Assembly (NCBI GenBank): GCA_964565765.1
Contig: CAZMGF010000037.1
Location: 1-26,389 of the forward strand
DNA: 26,389 bases
From: Bog-1181 sp964565765
Lineage (GTDB): Bacteria; Oederibacteriota; PGYV01; Palsa-1178
Direction: 5' to 3'
In this document: piece by piece, positions 7,671 to 15,512 of the stretch
How positions within the stretch are numbered: position 1 is the stretch's first letter
How the letters are laid out: every line of letters begins with the position of its first letter
Position numbers and translations under genes: made by a program
The notes under the pieces: model-generated
The model's input: only the letters and a program-made list of their open reading frames with translations
What the model was told of the DNA's origin: nothing
Database searches by the model: none

Positions 7671-8647
7671 TTTTCGTTCTGGAGCCTGTAATATTTTCTG
7701 ACTTCTTTGAGCACAACTTTCATGGACTTTAAAAGCGGCAGGTTTATTACAGCTCCGGCCGCGTGCTTGTGCCCGCCGCCCTTGAACCTGCGCGCTATTA
7801 CGTTCACATCCGCCCCATTTTTGGAACGGAAAGAAACCTTAACCGAACTTTTTGTGAGCTCCTTGAAAAGCATGGCGATTTCAACCGTCCTTATGGCCCG
7901 GATATTGTTGATGAAATTGTCGGTTTCCGATTCCTGGGCGCCGGTCCGGCTGAACATTTCCTTTGAAAGGTATGAGTATCCTATCTTTCCCTCTGTTTTC
8001 AGTTTTAAAAGCATGAGCGTCAGCAGGTTTGTGGCCTCTTTTGTCGCGGCGTATACTTCGTTCGAAATGCGCTCCGGATTGGCCCCTGCTTTCAAAAGCT
8101 CCGCGGCGATAATATGAACGCCTGGTTTTGTGTTTGAATACCTGAACGATCCCGTATCTGTCACGATTGAGGTGTAAATGCATGTCGCCGTATCCGGATC
8201 AATTGCCCAGCCGAGCTCCTTCATGATGCCGAATAGCTGTTCTCCCACGGCGGCGGCGGCCGGATCGACAATATTCACGTCGCCATACATGGTGTTTCCA
8301 AGGTGGTGGTCAATATTCACCGTAAATTTTACCTGCTGGGTGTAATCTATAATTCCGCCGTTGCGCTCAAGTTCCGGGCATTCAAGCACTATGGCAAGGT
8401 CATATTTTCCGGTTATCTTTTTCGCGCTTTTTATATTGCCGCTTCCGGGAAGGAATCTGTAAATTGCAGGCAGGGCGTCCCGGTTGATAAAATCAACTCT
8501 TTTGCCCATGCCGGTGAGTTTGTTCATAAGGGCCAGGCCTGAGCCTATCCCGTCCCCGTCCGGATTAATGTGCGTTGAAAGCAGGATTTTTTTTGACGAT
8601 TTGATAAGTTCCGCGACTTCCCTGATCTGTTTTTTCAGTTCACTCAT
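7667..8647 (-). CDS. nrnA: DHH-DHHA1 phosphoesterase, NrnA-like oligoribonuclease / pAp phosphatase
   Basis: Predicted to degrade short oligoribonucleotides and possibly dephosphorylate 3'-phosphoadenosine 5'-phosphate, as NrnA does. Motifs: HINPDGD (26-32), DHH (113-115), VTDTGSFRY around Asp164, and the substrate-binding GGGHKHAAGA (290-299) in the DHHA1 domain. The second motif, usually containing a metal-ligand Asp (VLDxx), reads IVLECPELER with Glu89. I believe this variant occurs in other NrnA-like proteins, so activity is probably kept. The gene overlaps rbfA by eight bases and has GAGGAG about ten bases before the ATG. Position between rbfA and ribF is the common one. The exact substrate is inferred from family and context. 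Confidence 0.9.
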   Translation of the reverse strand: MSELKKQIREVAELIKSSKKILLSTHINPDGDGIGSGLALMNKLTGMGKRVDFINRDALPAIYRFLPGSGNIKSAKKITGKYDLAIVLECPELERNGGIIDYTQQVKFTVNIDHHLGNTMYGDVNIVDPAAAAVGEQLFGIMKELGWAIDPDTATCIYTSIVTDTGSFRYSNTKPGVHIIAAELLKAGANPERISNEVYAATKEATNLLTLMLLKLKTEGKIGYSYLSKEMFSRTGAQESETDNFINNIRAIRTVEIAMLFKELTKSSVKVSFRSKNGADVNVIARRFKGGGHKHAAGAVINLPLLKSMKVVLKEVRKYYRLQNEK

Positions 8648-8996
8648 GTTTGTTTGACTCCTCTATCTGCTGCAACAGGCTGTCGATCCTGTCCCTTTCA
8701 TCAAGGGTGGTATCGAGTTCAAATATCACTTCAGGGGTGAACTGCATCCTGACATTCTCCCCGATATAGTGCCTGAAAAATCCCGACGCGGCTTTTAATC
8801 CGGCAAGCGACTTTTTCTTTGTCTTTTCATCTCCCATGACCGATACAAATACATGGGCTATCTTGTAATCTTTTGTCAGGCTCACGCCTGTAACCGTCAC
8901 AAAACCGATTCTCGGATCCTTGGCTTCAAAAAGAACAGCATTGGCTATTTCTTTTTTTATGGCCATTTCGACCCTGGCCGTCCTGATCTTATTCAT
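8640..8996 (-). CDS. rbfA: 30S ribosome-binding factor A
   Basis: RbfA is a small KH-fold protein needed for late 16S rRNA processing and 30S subunit maturation. The 118-residue product carries the family signatures: an N-terminal basic helix (RTARVEMAIKKEIA), the DPRIGFVTVTGVSLTKDYKIAHVFVSV core, and a C-terminal FTPEVIFELDTTLDERDRI. Length and start are normal, with AGAGG upstream. It lies 24 bases after infB and overlaps the nrnA-like gene. The order infB-rbfA is widely conserved. Confidence 0.95.
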   Translation of the reverse strand: MNKIRTARVEMAIKKEIANAVLFEAKDPRIGFVTVTGVSLTKDYKIAHVFVSVMGDEKTKKKSLAGLKAASGFFRHYIGENVRMQFTPEVIFELDTTLDERDRIDSLLQQIEESNKHE

Positions 8997-9020
8997 TTAT
9001 AAGGTACCTCTTGCATTATT

Positions 9021-11270
9021 TTAAATATTTCTTACCTTTTGTACCTCTTCAAAGAAAACTATAACATCGCCTTCTTTGGGCTCGGGATAACCGTTTACAA
9101 CGATGCCGCACTCATACCCTTCCTTGACTTCCTTGACGTTGTCCTTGAACCTTTTAAGTGAAGAGACTGTTGAGGCCAGTATTTCCCTTCCGCCGCGTAT
9201 GATAGAAACCGGGGAGTCGTGGTACCCCTTGCCGGTCTTTAAATACGAACCCGCTATTGTTACATTTTCGCTCTCAACCTTGAATATCTGCCTTACTTCG
9301 GCCTCGCCAATCTTTACCTTTTCATAAATAGGCTCGAGCATACCCGACATGGCCGCTTTTATGGAGTCAACGACCTCATAAATTATATGGTATATTTTTA
9401 TTTCCACGCCTTCCTTCACGGCAAGCTCTTTTGCCGCCGGCAGTGCGGATACAAAGAATCCGATAATAACAGCGTCGGAAGCGTCGGCAAGCAGGACGTC
9501 GGTCTCGGTAATATCGCCTACGTCCCTGTGGATTACCTGTACGCTTATATTTTCTTCGGTCGATATTCTTGATATGGAATCCACTATGGCCTCAATTGAT
9601 CCTATTCCGTCCCCTTTTATTATAAGGTTCAGCTTTTTCTCGGCTCCGGCCTCAATTTTTTTATGCAAATCCTCAAGGGTCATTTTCTTTCTTTTCTTTT
9701 CCTCGGCAAAACGCCTGATTTCGCTGGACCGCTTCATGGCTATCTGCTTAACTTCTTTATCATTATCAAATACCTTCAGCTTGTCACCGGCGTTCGGCAC
9801 TTCCTCGAATCCGACTATTTCGACAGGAATGACCGACTTTGCTTCTTTTATCCTGTGGCCCTTGTCGTCAAAAAGGGCCCTGACCTTACCATATGTAAAA
9901 TTTGTCAGGAAAGAATCTCCCACTCTCAGCGTCCCCTTCTGCAGCAGCAGGGTTCCGACCGGGCCGCGGCCCTTGTCGAGTTTGCCCTCTATTATTACGC
10001 CGAAAGGCTTTGAATCCGGATTGGTCTTTAACTCAAGCATCTCGGCCTCAAGTATTATGCTTTCCAGGAGCTCGTTTATGCCCAGCCTTTTTTTTGCCGA
10101 TATGGGAATTATCTGCGTCTTTCCGCCCCACTCTTCGGATACAAGGTTGTATTTTGTAAGTTCCTGTTTTATTTTTTCCGGATTTGCACCGTCTTTGTCG
10201 ATTTTATTAATCGCCACTATAATGGGCGCGCCTGCGGCTTTTGCGTGGTCTATGGCCTCGACCGTCTGCGGCATTATGCCGTCATCCGCCGCGACAATAA
10301 GAACAACTATGTCGGTTGATTTTGCCCCCCTTGCCCTCATGGCAGTGAAAGCTTCATGGCCGGGCGTGTCAAGAAATACAACATCGCCGCGGGACGTCGC
10401 AACCTTATATGCGCCTATCTTCTGGGTTATGCCGCCTTTTTCCCCGCCGGCCACGTTCGACTCGCGTATGGCATCCAGAAGCGATGTTTTACCATGGTCA
10501 ACATGCCCCATTATGGTAACTATGGGGGCCCTTGGCACGAGCGATTCCGGTTTGTCCGGTTCTTCATCGGCAAAAACATCGTCGCCGTAAACGTCCTTAA
10601 ACTTTACTTCCTTTCCGTATTCGGCCACGACTATATGAAGCTCTTCTTCGTTAAGCGACTGGTTCATTGTCGCCATCATTCCAAGCGAGAATAATTTTTT
10701 TATAAGCTCGGTTGGTTTTATCTCAAGTTTTGCGGCCAGTTCCTGGACCGTAACGCTTCTTGTTATTTCAAGTATCTCTTTATGCACTTCGGGAACAGGG
10801 GCTTTTTTTACCTGCGGTATCTCGGGCTGCGGCGCTGTCGCCGGTGCCGCCGGAGGTACTGGAGCGGATATGGCCTCGGCCTTTGGCTGCTGTGCCGGTG
10901 CCGCAGCAGGTACAGGCGCTGATTTTACTTCGGCTTTTGGCTGCGGCGCTATAGGCGCTTTTATTTCCTGTTTTGGCGGCGCAGGTTCATGATGGGCCTT
11001 AACTTCCGCCTTCGGGTGTGTATGGCCGGCTGGGTCCGCGGGTTTTACATGCGCATGCGCCGGCCCGTGTTCCGGTTTTACATCGGCCTTTGGATGGGCC
11101 GGATGTTTTTCGGCCGCATGTTTGTGCTTTATTTCGGCCTCAGCCTTGTTAAAGTCTTCGTCCGTTATCGCGCTCATGTGATTTTTAACATCAACACCGT
11201 GTTTTATAAGCACGGTAATCAGGTCTTTGCTCTCTAATCCCAGTTTTTTCGCTGCTTCGTGTATTCTCAT
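9021..11270 (-). CDS. infB: Translation initiation factor IF-2
   Basis: GTPase that brings initiator tRNA to the 30S subunit and promotes subunit joining. An IF2_N domain is at residues 1-45 (IHEAAKKLGLESKDLITVL). A His/Lys/Pro/Ala linker follows (about 46-165), with PKAEVK-type units repeated in its second half, then a second IF2_N domain (about 170-220). G-domain motifs are complete: GHVDHGKT (255-262), GGIT (279-282), DTPGH (301-305), NKID (355-358) and SAKK (391-394). Domain II, the linker domain and the C-terminal tRNA-binding domain follow to residue 749, which is shorter than the 890 of E. coli mainly through the linker. The first half of the linker is unusually rich in His. The ATG follows the nusA stop directly, with no gap and no ylxR gene between them. 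Confidence 0.97.
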   Translation of the reverse strand: MRIHEAAKKLGLESKDLITVLIKHGVDVKNHMSAITDEDFNKAEAEIKHKHAAEKHPAHPKADVKPEHGPAHAHVKPADPAGHTHPKAEVKAHHEPAPPKQEIKAPIAPQPKAEVKSAPVPAAAPAQQPKAEAISAPVPPAAPATAPQPEIPQVKKAPVPEVHKEILEITRSVTVQELAAKLEIKPTELIKKLFSLGMMATMNQSLNEEELHIVVAEYGKEVKFKDVYGDDVFADEEPDKPESLVPRAPIVTIMGHVDHGKTSLLDAIRESNVAGGEKGGITQKIGAYKVATSRGDVVFLDTPGHEAFTAMRARGAKSTDIVVLIVAADDGIMPQTVEAIDHAKAAGAPIIVAINKIDKDGANPEKIKQELTKYNLVSEEWGGKTQIIPISAKKRLGINELLESIILEAEMLELKTNPDSKPFGVIIEGKLDKGRGPVGTLLLQKGTLRVGDSFLTNFTYGKVRALFDDKGHRIKEAKSVIPVEIVGFEEVPNAGDKLKVFDNDKEVKQIAMKRSSEIRRFAEEKKRKKMTLEDLHKKIEAGAEKKLNLIIKGDGIGSIEAIVDSISRISTEENISVQVIHRDVGDITETDVLLADASDAVIIGFFVSALPAAKELAVKEGVEIKIYHIIYEVVDSIKAAMSGMLEPIYEKVKIGEAEVRQIFKVESENVTIAGSYLKTGKGYHDSPVSIIRGGREILASTVSSLKRFKDNVKEVKEGYECGIVVNGYPEPKEGDVIVFFEEVQKVRNI

Positions 11271-12545
11271 TTAGGCGTTTTCCTCTCCGTGCCTGATTAA
11301 ATCCCCGGCCTTTTTCTTTAATAGCTTTATTCTTTTCTCATCGGAGCCAAGCAGCCCCTGTAATTTTTTATCGTCAAAACCCTCAAAATCCTTAAGATTT
11401 TTTATACCCTCGGATTTCAGCATTTTTAAATCTTTTATTTCTATCTCGGGATTAAGCTTGAAAAGGTCAAATTCCACCTGCTCGTCAAAATTCTTTTTCA
11501 TGGAATCAAGCCTTTCGGGCGTGAATTCGCTGAGCCTTAAAACCGAAACCTTCCATTTGGTTATTTTTGCCACAAGCCTCATGTTAATTCCAGTCTTTCC
11601 TATCACCTGGGAAAACTGCTCGTCAGGCACGGCTATTATGGTGTACTTGTTCGGTTCATCGATATAAATATCCTTGATTTCTATGGGCGCGATTGCCGAC
11701 TCAAGATATTTCCTGATGTCATCGGAATAAAGCACCACATCCACCTTTTCTCCGTGCATTTCCCTGATTATGGTCTGTATCCTGGAGCCTTTGACGCCTA
11801 TGCACGCTCCGACCGGATCCACGTGCGGGTCATTGGAAGTGACAACCACTTTCGTTTTAATGCCCGGCTCCCTCGCGACGTACTTAATCTCAACTATACC
11901 CTGGTCAACCTCCGTTACTTCCATCGCGAATATTTTTTTCACAAAATTAGGATGCGTCCTTGAAAGCTCAAGCCTGGCGCCTTCCCTGCCCCTGCTTGTT
12001 TTTATAACATAAGCCCTTATCCTGTCGCCTATTTTATACTCCTCTTTATAAACCTGTTCCTTCTCGCGTAATATCCCCTCTACCATTCCCATATCTATAA
12101 TCAGGCTTCCATTCTCTATGGTGTGAACGACACCGGTGATAATATCACCCTCTTTTTGCTTGTACTCCTGGAATATCTGTTCTTTCTCAACTTCCCTGAT
12201 TTTCTGGGTGATTACCTGCTTGGTGGTCTGCGCCGCAATCCTCCCGAATTCCTTCGGATAAAAAAGCACCTCGAGTACATCTCCCAGAGAGGCTTCAGCC
12301 TTTATTTTCTTCGCGTCGTTTACGCTTATTTCAACATATTCGTTTGTGACATTTTCAACAACGGTTTTTTTCCAGTAAAACTGAATTTCTCCCCCGTTAA
12401 GATCCACCCTTATTTCCGGCTTTCCGCCGTAAACTTTTTTCGCCGCGGAAGTAATGCCGCGCTCAAAAGCCTTAAGCAGTTCGCCTTCTTCTATGTTCTT
12501 TAATTTCTCCACCTGCTGAAAGATCTGTAAAATTTCGTTGCTCAT
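11271..12545 (-). CDS. nusA: Transcription termination/antitermination factor NusA
   Basis: Binds RNA polymerase and nascent RNA and modulates pausing, intrinsic termination and antitermination. Order of domains in 424 residues: N-terminal polymerase-binding domain (about 1-125), S1 domain (about 130-200, GDIITGVVHTIENGSLIID), KH1 (around DPVGACIGVKGSRIQTI) and KH2 (around QVIGKTGINMRLVAKI). A short C-terminal extension contains a helix-hairpin-helix-like segment (LKSEGIKNLKDFEGFDDKKL). That single segment replaces the two acidic repeats of E. coli NusA. The start has AGAGGTGG upstream. NusA autoregulates its own operon in E. coli. The hairpin in the rimP leader makes this a reasonable idea here too, but it is not shown. 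Confidence 0.96.
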   Translation of the reverse strand: MSNEILQIFQQVEKLKNIEEGELLKAFERGITSAAKKVYGGKPEIRVDLNGGEIQFYWKKTVVENVTNEYVEISVNDAKKIKAEASLGDVLEVLFYPKEFGRIAAQTTKQVITQKIREVEKEQIFQEYKQKEGDIITGVVHTIENGSLIIDMGMVEGILREKEQVYKEEYKIGDRIRAYVIKTSRGREGARLELSRTHPNFVKKIFAMEVTEVDQGIVEIKYVAREPGIKTKVVVTSNDPHVDPVGACIGVKGSRIQTIIREMHGEKVDVVLYSDDIRKYLESAIAPIEIKDIYIDEPNKYTIIAVPDEQFSQVIGKTGINMRLVAKITKWKVSVLRLSEFTPERLDSMKKNFDEQVEFDLFKLNPEIEIKDLKMLKSEGIKNLKDFEGFDDKKLQGLLGSDEKRIKLLKKKAGDLIRHGEENA

Positions 12546-12584
12546 TGTTCCACCTCTGGCCGCCGGTATATGGGCGGTGCTTTT

Positions 12585-13043
12585 CTAGAATACTTCCTCA
12601 TCTATGTTCGCCTTTTTGATTATGTCATAGGCGATTTCTGTTATGGTGCCGTTTTCCTCTATCTGAACGCTGTCGCCGTTCATACCCTTTAATATCCCGC
12701 CGAATGAATGTGTTCCGTTAAGTTTTTCACGCGTCACTATCTTAATACGCCGGCCGGCGAACGCCGTAAAATGCTCCTTTTTTTTCAGGGGCCTGTTTAT
12801 ACCGGGCGATGACACTTCCAGAAAATATTTATCCCCTATAATGTCGGACGCGTCAAGCGACTCCTCGATTTTCCTGCTTATCGCGGCGCAGTCGTCAAGA
12901 TTGAGCCCCTGCGGCCTGTCAACCCGTATTCTTAAATAATTCGGGCCGGCAATCTCAAGGTCGACCAGCTCAAATGAATTGGCCTTTATGACAGGTTCTA
13001 TCAGCGCCTCTATTCTCTCTTTTATGCCGTTTAAGTCCGTCAT
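12585..13043 (-). CDS. rimP: Ribosome maturation factor RimP
   Basis: Assists maturation of the 30S subunit. The 152-residue product shows the RimP pattern: an N-terminal alpha/beta domain (FELVDLEIAGPNYLRIRVDRP, LDDCAAISRKIEESLD), the junction motif YFLEVSSPGINRPLKKKEHF (85-104) and a C-terminal SH3-like barrel. It is the first gene of the rimP-nusA-infB-rbfA operon, the standard order, with AGGAGA close before the ATG. The leader contains a promoter and a terminator-like hairpin. Confidence 0.95.
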   Translation of the reverse strand: MTDLNGIKERIEALIEPVIKANSFELVDLEIAGPNYLRIRVDRPQGLNLDDCAAISRKIEESLDASDIIGDKYFLEVSSPGINRPLKKKEHFTAFAGRRIKIVTREKLNGTHSFGGILKGMNGDSVQIEENGTITEIAYDIIKKANIDEEVF

Positions 13044-13060
13044 TTCTTCTCCTAAAAAAT

Positions 13061-13091
13061 CAAAAAAGCGGGAGACTAATCTGCCCCGCTT
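13061..13091 (-). terminator. Terminator-like hairpin in the rimP leader (possible attenuator)
   Basis: On the minus strand, AAGCGGG (13091-13085) pairs with CCCGCTT (13072-13066) around a 12-base loop. It is followed at once by a run of T, one G and another T run, the form of an intrinsic terminator. It lies between the operon promoter (13143-13171) and the ribosome binding site of rimP, so it would stop the operon's own transcript. That makes it an attenuator candidate. A leftover terminator of an upstream gene is unlikely, because the promoter is upstream of it. Confidence 0.65.
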
Positions 13092-13142
13092 ATAGCGTTT
13101 TTCCCAAGCTCTAGTCAGTGTCTCTCAATCTTAATTAAGTTT

Positions 13143-13171
13143 AATATACCACACGTTTTTATTAAAATCAA
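13143..13171 (-). promoter_or_regulatory. Promoter of the rimP-nusA-infB operon
   Basis: On the minus strand there is a -35 TTGATT (13166-13171), a 17-base spacer and a -10 TATATT (13143-13148). The bases just before the -10 are TGTGG, matching the TRTGn '-16' element that strengthens many promoters. Transcription from about 13136 gives a leader of about 90 bases. Confidence 0.7.
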
Positions 13172-13204
13172 GGGTTTTTGTAATAACGCTTCTGGCAAAA
13201 TCTA

Positions 13205-13239
13205 AAACCACCCTGTTTTACAGTATAAAATGGCGGTTT
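13205..13239 (-). terminator. Probable terminator after the macro-domain gene
   Basis: On the minus strand, AAACCGCC pairs with GGTGGTTT (one G-U pair), and an inner TTTTA pairs with TAAAA. A moderately T-rich stretch follows. It begins 12 bases after the macro gene stop and sits before the rimP promoter. This is the expected place to separate the ileS-macro cluster from the rimP operon. The T run is not perfect. Confidence 0.45.
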
Positions 13240-13250
13240 CATATAATGGT

Positions 13251-13778
13251 TTAAATTGTCCGGTAGTATTCCTCAAAACAGTCAAATGCTTTCTGTGTGT
13301 ATAGAACAAAAATAACCCTTTTTACATAAACAGGCCCGGCCGCATCAAATTTTTTTAATGTTCCGAACAGAAGCTTCGCGCATGACTTTACGGGAAATGC
13401 CCCGACGCCTGTGCCAAGCGCCGGCATGGCAATTGAATCAACTTTAAGTTTTTCCGCGAGCGCAAAAGTATTCCATGCCGCCAGGGCTATTGCGTCCGCC
13501 CCGGTCTTAAGGTCCTGCCCCATAACAGCGGCGTGTATCACATATCTGGCGTTAAGTTTCCCCGCGCCGGTTTCCACAGCCTGCCCTACAAGTATCGGCC
13601 CTTTTGCCGCGGCTTCCCGCTCTATTTCCGGCCCGCCGCGTATCTTGATGGCTCCCGCAACCCCGGAACCCATCCATAAACTGTTATTGGCGGCATTGAC
13701 AATTACCGCCGCGGAAACCGCGGAAATATCCCCGCGCATTATTTCCACAACTATCCTGCCTAATTTTTTTGCTTCCAT
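13251..13778 (-). CDS. Macro-domain protein (ADP-ribose-binding / ADP-ribosyl hydrolase family)
   Basis: A stand-alone macro domain of 175 residues. It is expected to bind ADP-ribose and perhaps hydrolyse ADP-ribose phosphate or ADP-ribosyl esters in the cytoplasm. Motifs in order: GDIS (16-19), VNAAN (27-31), the phosphate-binding GSGVAGAI (37-44), IHAAVM (81-86) and PALGTGVGAFP (119-129). The Asn of VNAAN and the glycine loops are present. The usual third glycine of the loop is Ala, a common variant. The gene overlaps the end of the O-antigen-ligase gene by 19 bases, which suggests translational coupling, though no functional link between the two is known to me. A GGAAG sequence precedes the start. 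Confidence 0.9.
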   Translation of the reverse strand: MEAKKLGRIVVEIMRGDISAVSAAVIVNAANNSLWMGSGVAGAIKIRGGPEIEREAAAKGPILVGQAVETGAGKLNARYVIHAAVMGQDLKTGADAIALAAWNTFALAEKLKVDSIAMPALGTGVGAFPVKSCAKLLFGTLKKFDAAGPVYVKRVIFVLYTQKAFDCFEEYYRTI

Positions 13779-15511
13779 CGCTCTTCTTCCGCCTCTGCTT
13801 CTTTTATCTTTCCCGTTCCCTTAAGTATTGCGCATAAATTATCATGGGCGGTCCTGTTCCATGGGTCAAGTGTTACCGCCTGTAAATATACCGCTATTGC
13901 GCCTTCGGTTTTTCCGGAAATAAATAGCACCTTGCCCCTGTCGCACAGCGCGTCAATGTCGGCTGGATAATAGTACAGAAAATTATCAAGGTATTTCAGC
14001 GAATCCGCGTAATTTCCCAGCTGTGACGCGGCGATTGCCGCGTTTATCGCCGCCGGTTTCGAGCATGGGGTAAATTCAAATATCTTTTCATTTTTTTCCA
14101 GGCAGCCGCGCCAGTCTCCGTAATTTAGGGCCAGCTGCCCCCTGTAAAAGTCAACCCTTCTGTCCTCTCCTATAGCCGCCGCCCTCTCAAGGAACTGGCG
14201 CTGTGCCCCGCCGGGCGACGAGATGTAGTTTATCCCGTAATTCAGGTATGAACTTAAGGCAATAAGCCTTATAAATAGCACAAATAAAAGTGCCATAATT
14301 AGCGCGCCTGAAGCGGATGTTATTTTACCCGGCTTTGCCGCGCCGCCGCCCGAGAAAGCAAGCCCCGCAAGGCTGAAAAAATATAATTTGGTCTCTGGTA
14401 TGTAAAACGGAAAATTAAAAAATGCATGCACGCACATGGCCGCAATGCCGGCAAATAGCCCCATGGAAAAAACATCCTTTTCCACAAATAACCTGCGCAT
14501 TACCAGTATTATTAATGCAATAAATGATATGCCCGCTATCAGGCCCGACTCGGCGAAAACCTGAAGAAAATCATTATGAAGAAAATCAGTCTCAAAATAG
14601 CCGCCGCCGGAGACGAACATGCACAGCCTGTCTTTTACCATGCCGGGCCCGATACCTGTCAAAAATCCGGTTCTTATCATTTTTAACGCGGCCTTCCACA
14701 TTATCACCCTTCCGCTTAAATCGGGGTTCGCGGCTGAGGCCATTGAAGCGACCCTTCCAAGGAAACTCCCCGACCTTCCGGAAAGATAAAAACCTGCCGC
14801 TGCCAGAACCGCGCCGGAGAGCAGCACCGGCATGTTTTTCTTCATGTCTCCGGGAAAAAAAATCAGCAGAATAACAGCGCTTAAGGCAAACGCCGCCATG
14901 GAACTGCGGGTCTGGCTTAAGGCAAGAACCACCGCGCACAGGGCGAATACCCATACTGCGGCCCTGCTGCCGCGCCCGGCGGAGAGCGAAAACACCACCG
15001 GCGCCGCAAGCACCAGAAAACCGCCGAGGAAATCCGGGTTTCCAAGGGTCGAAAAGGCCCTGCCGGAAAAATCCGTCAGCCAGCCTGCCGCGGTAAAATT
15101 TGCGGACTGTAAAAGGGCGTAAATACAAACTGCCGTACAGGATATCATTACGGCATGCGAGGCCTTCCGCCTTGAACTTTTATCAAGAAAACGGGCTGCG
15201 TAAAAGAAATATGATACGGCGCTGATCCACTCAAGGCAGCGCATCCATATTGCCGGCGACGCCGAAAAGGCGGATGATTTAAAGGCGGTAACAATTGTCC
15301 AGCCGGCCAGGGCAATCGCGGCAATTTCAGCGGCGCCGGGCCTTTTCCTGAACATATCGGCTATTATTGCCGGAATATACACAAGCCCGCCGGACATTAT
15401 CATAAATTTGGGGAGATAAAAGGCGTCCTCGCATTTCATAAAAAAAACAAGCGGCGTGACAATTATTGAAAAATAAAAATAAAGGCTGAAGAATTTTTCC
15501 GTACGCTTCAT
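13760..15511 (-). CDS. O-antigen ligase/polymerase-family membrane protein with C-terminal TPR repeats
   Basis: A polytopic protein of about 583 residues with around ten to twelve membrane segments. Family marks (numbered from an upstream ATG at 15523) are STLGNPDFLGGFL (158-170), SQTRSSMAAF (203-212), GIGPGM (290-295) and HNDFLQVFAESGLI (316-329), as in WaaL/Wzy_C proteins that join or polymerise lipid-linked glycans at the periplasmic face. From about 445 the chain becomes soluble with TPR-like repeats (NAAIAASQLGNYADSLKYL, GKTEGAIAVYLQAVTLDP), an architecture common in non-model phyla. I chose the ATG at 15511 because GAGGG lies five bases before it. The ATG at 15523 lacks a ribosome binding site. 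Ligase and polymerase cannot be told apart by sequence. No other O-antigen genes adjoin it. Confidence 0.85.
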   Translation of the reverse strand: MKRTEKFFSLYFYFSIIVTPLVFFMKCEDAFYLPKFMIMSGGLVYIPAIIADMFRKRPGAAEIAAIALAGWTIVTAFKSSAFSASPAIWMRCLEWISAVSYFFYAARFLDKSSRRKASHAVMISCTAVCIYALLQSANFTAAGWLTDFSGRAFSTLGNPDFLGGFLVLAAPVVFSLSAGRGSRAAVWVFALCAVVLALSQTRSSMAAFALSAVILLIFFPGDMKKNMPVLLSGAVLAAAGFYLSGRSGSFLGRVASMASAANPDLSGRVIMWKAALKMIRTGFLTGIGPGMVKDRLCMFVSGGGYFETDFLHNDFLQVFAESGLIAGISFIALIILVMRRLFVEKDVFSMGLFAGIAAMCVHAFFNFPFYIPETKLYFFSLAGLAFSGGGAAKPGKITSASGALIMALLFVLFIRLIALSSYLNYGINYISSPGGAQRQFLERAAAIGEDRRVDFYRGQLALNYGDWRGCLEKNEKIFEFTPCSKPAAINAAIAASQLGNYADSLKYLDNFLYYYPADIDALCDRGKVLFISGKTEGAIAVYLQAVTLDPWNRTAHDNLCAILKGTGKIKEAEAEEERWKQKN

Positions 15512-15512
15512 A

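Noticed and set aside
9574..10590. Long plus-strand frame of 338 codons
   Set aside because: It is opposite to the G domain of infB, where every IF-2 motif is intact. It is a shadow frame.
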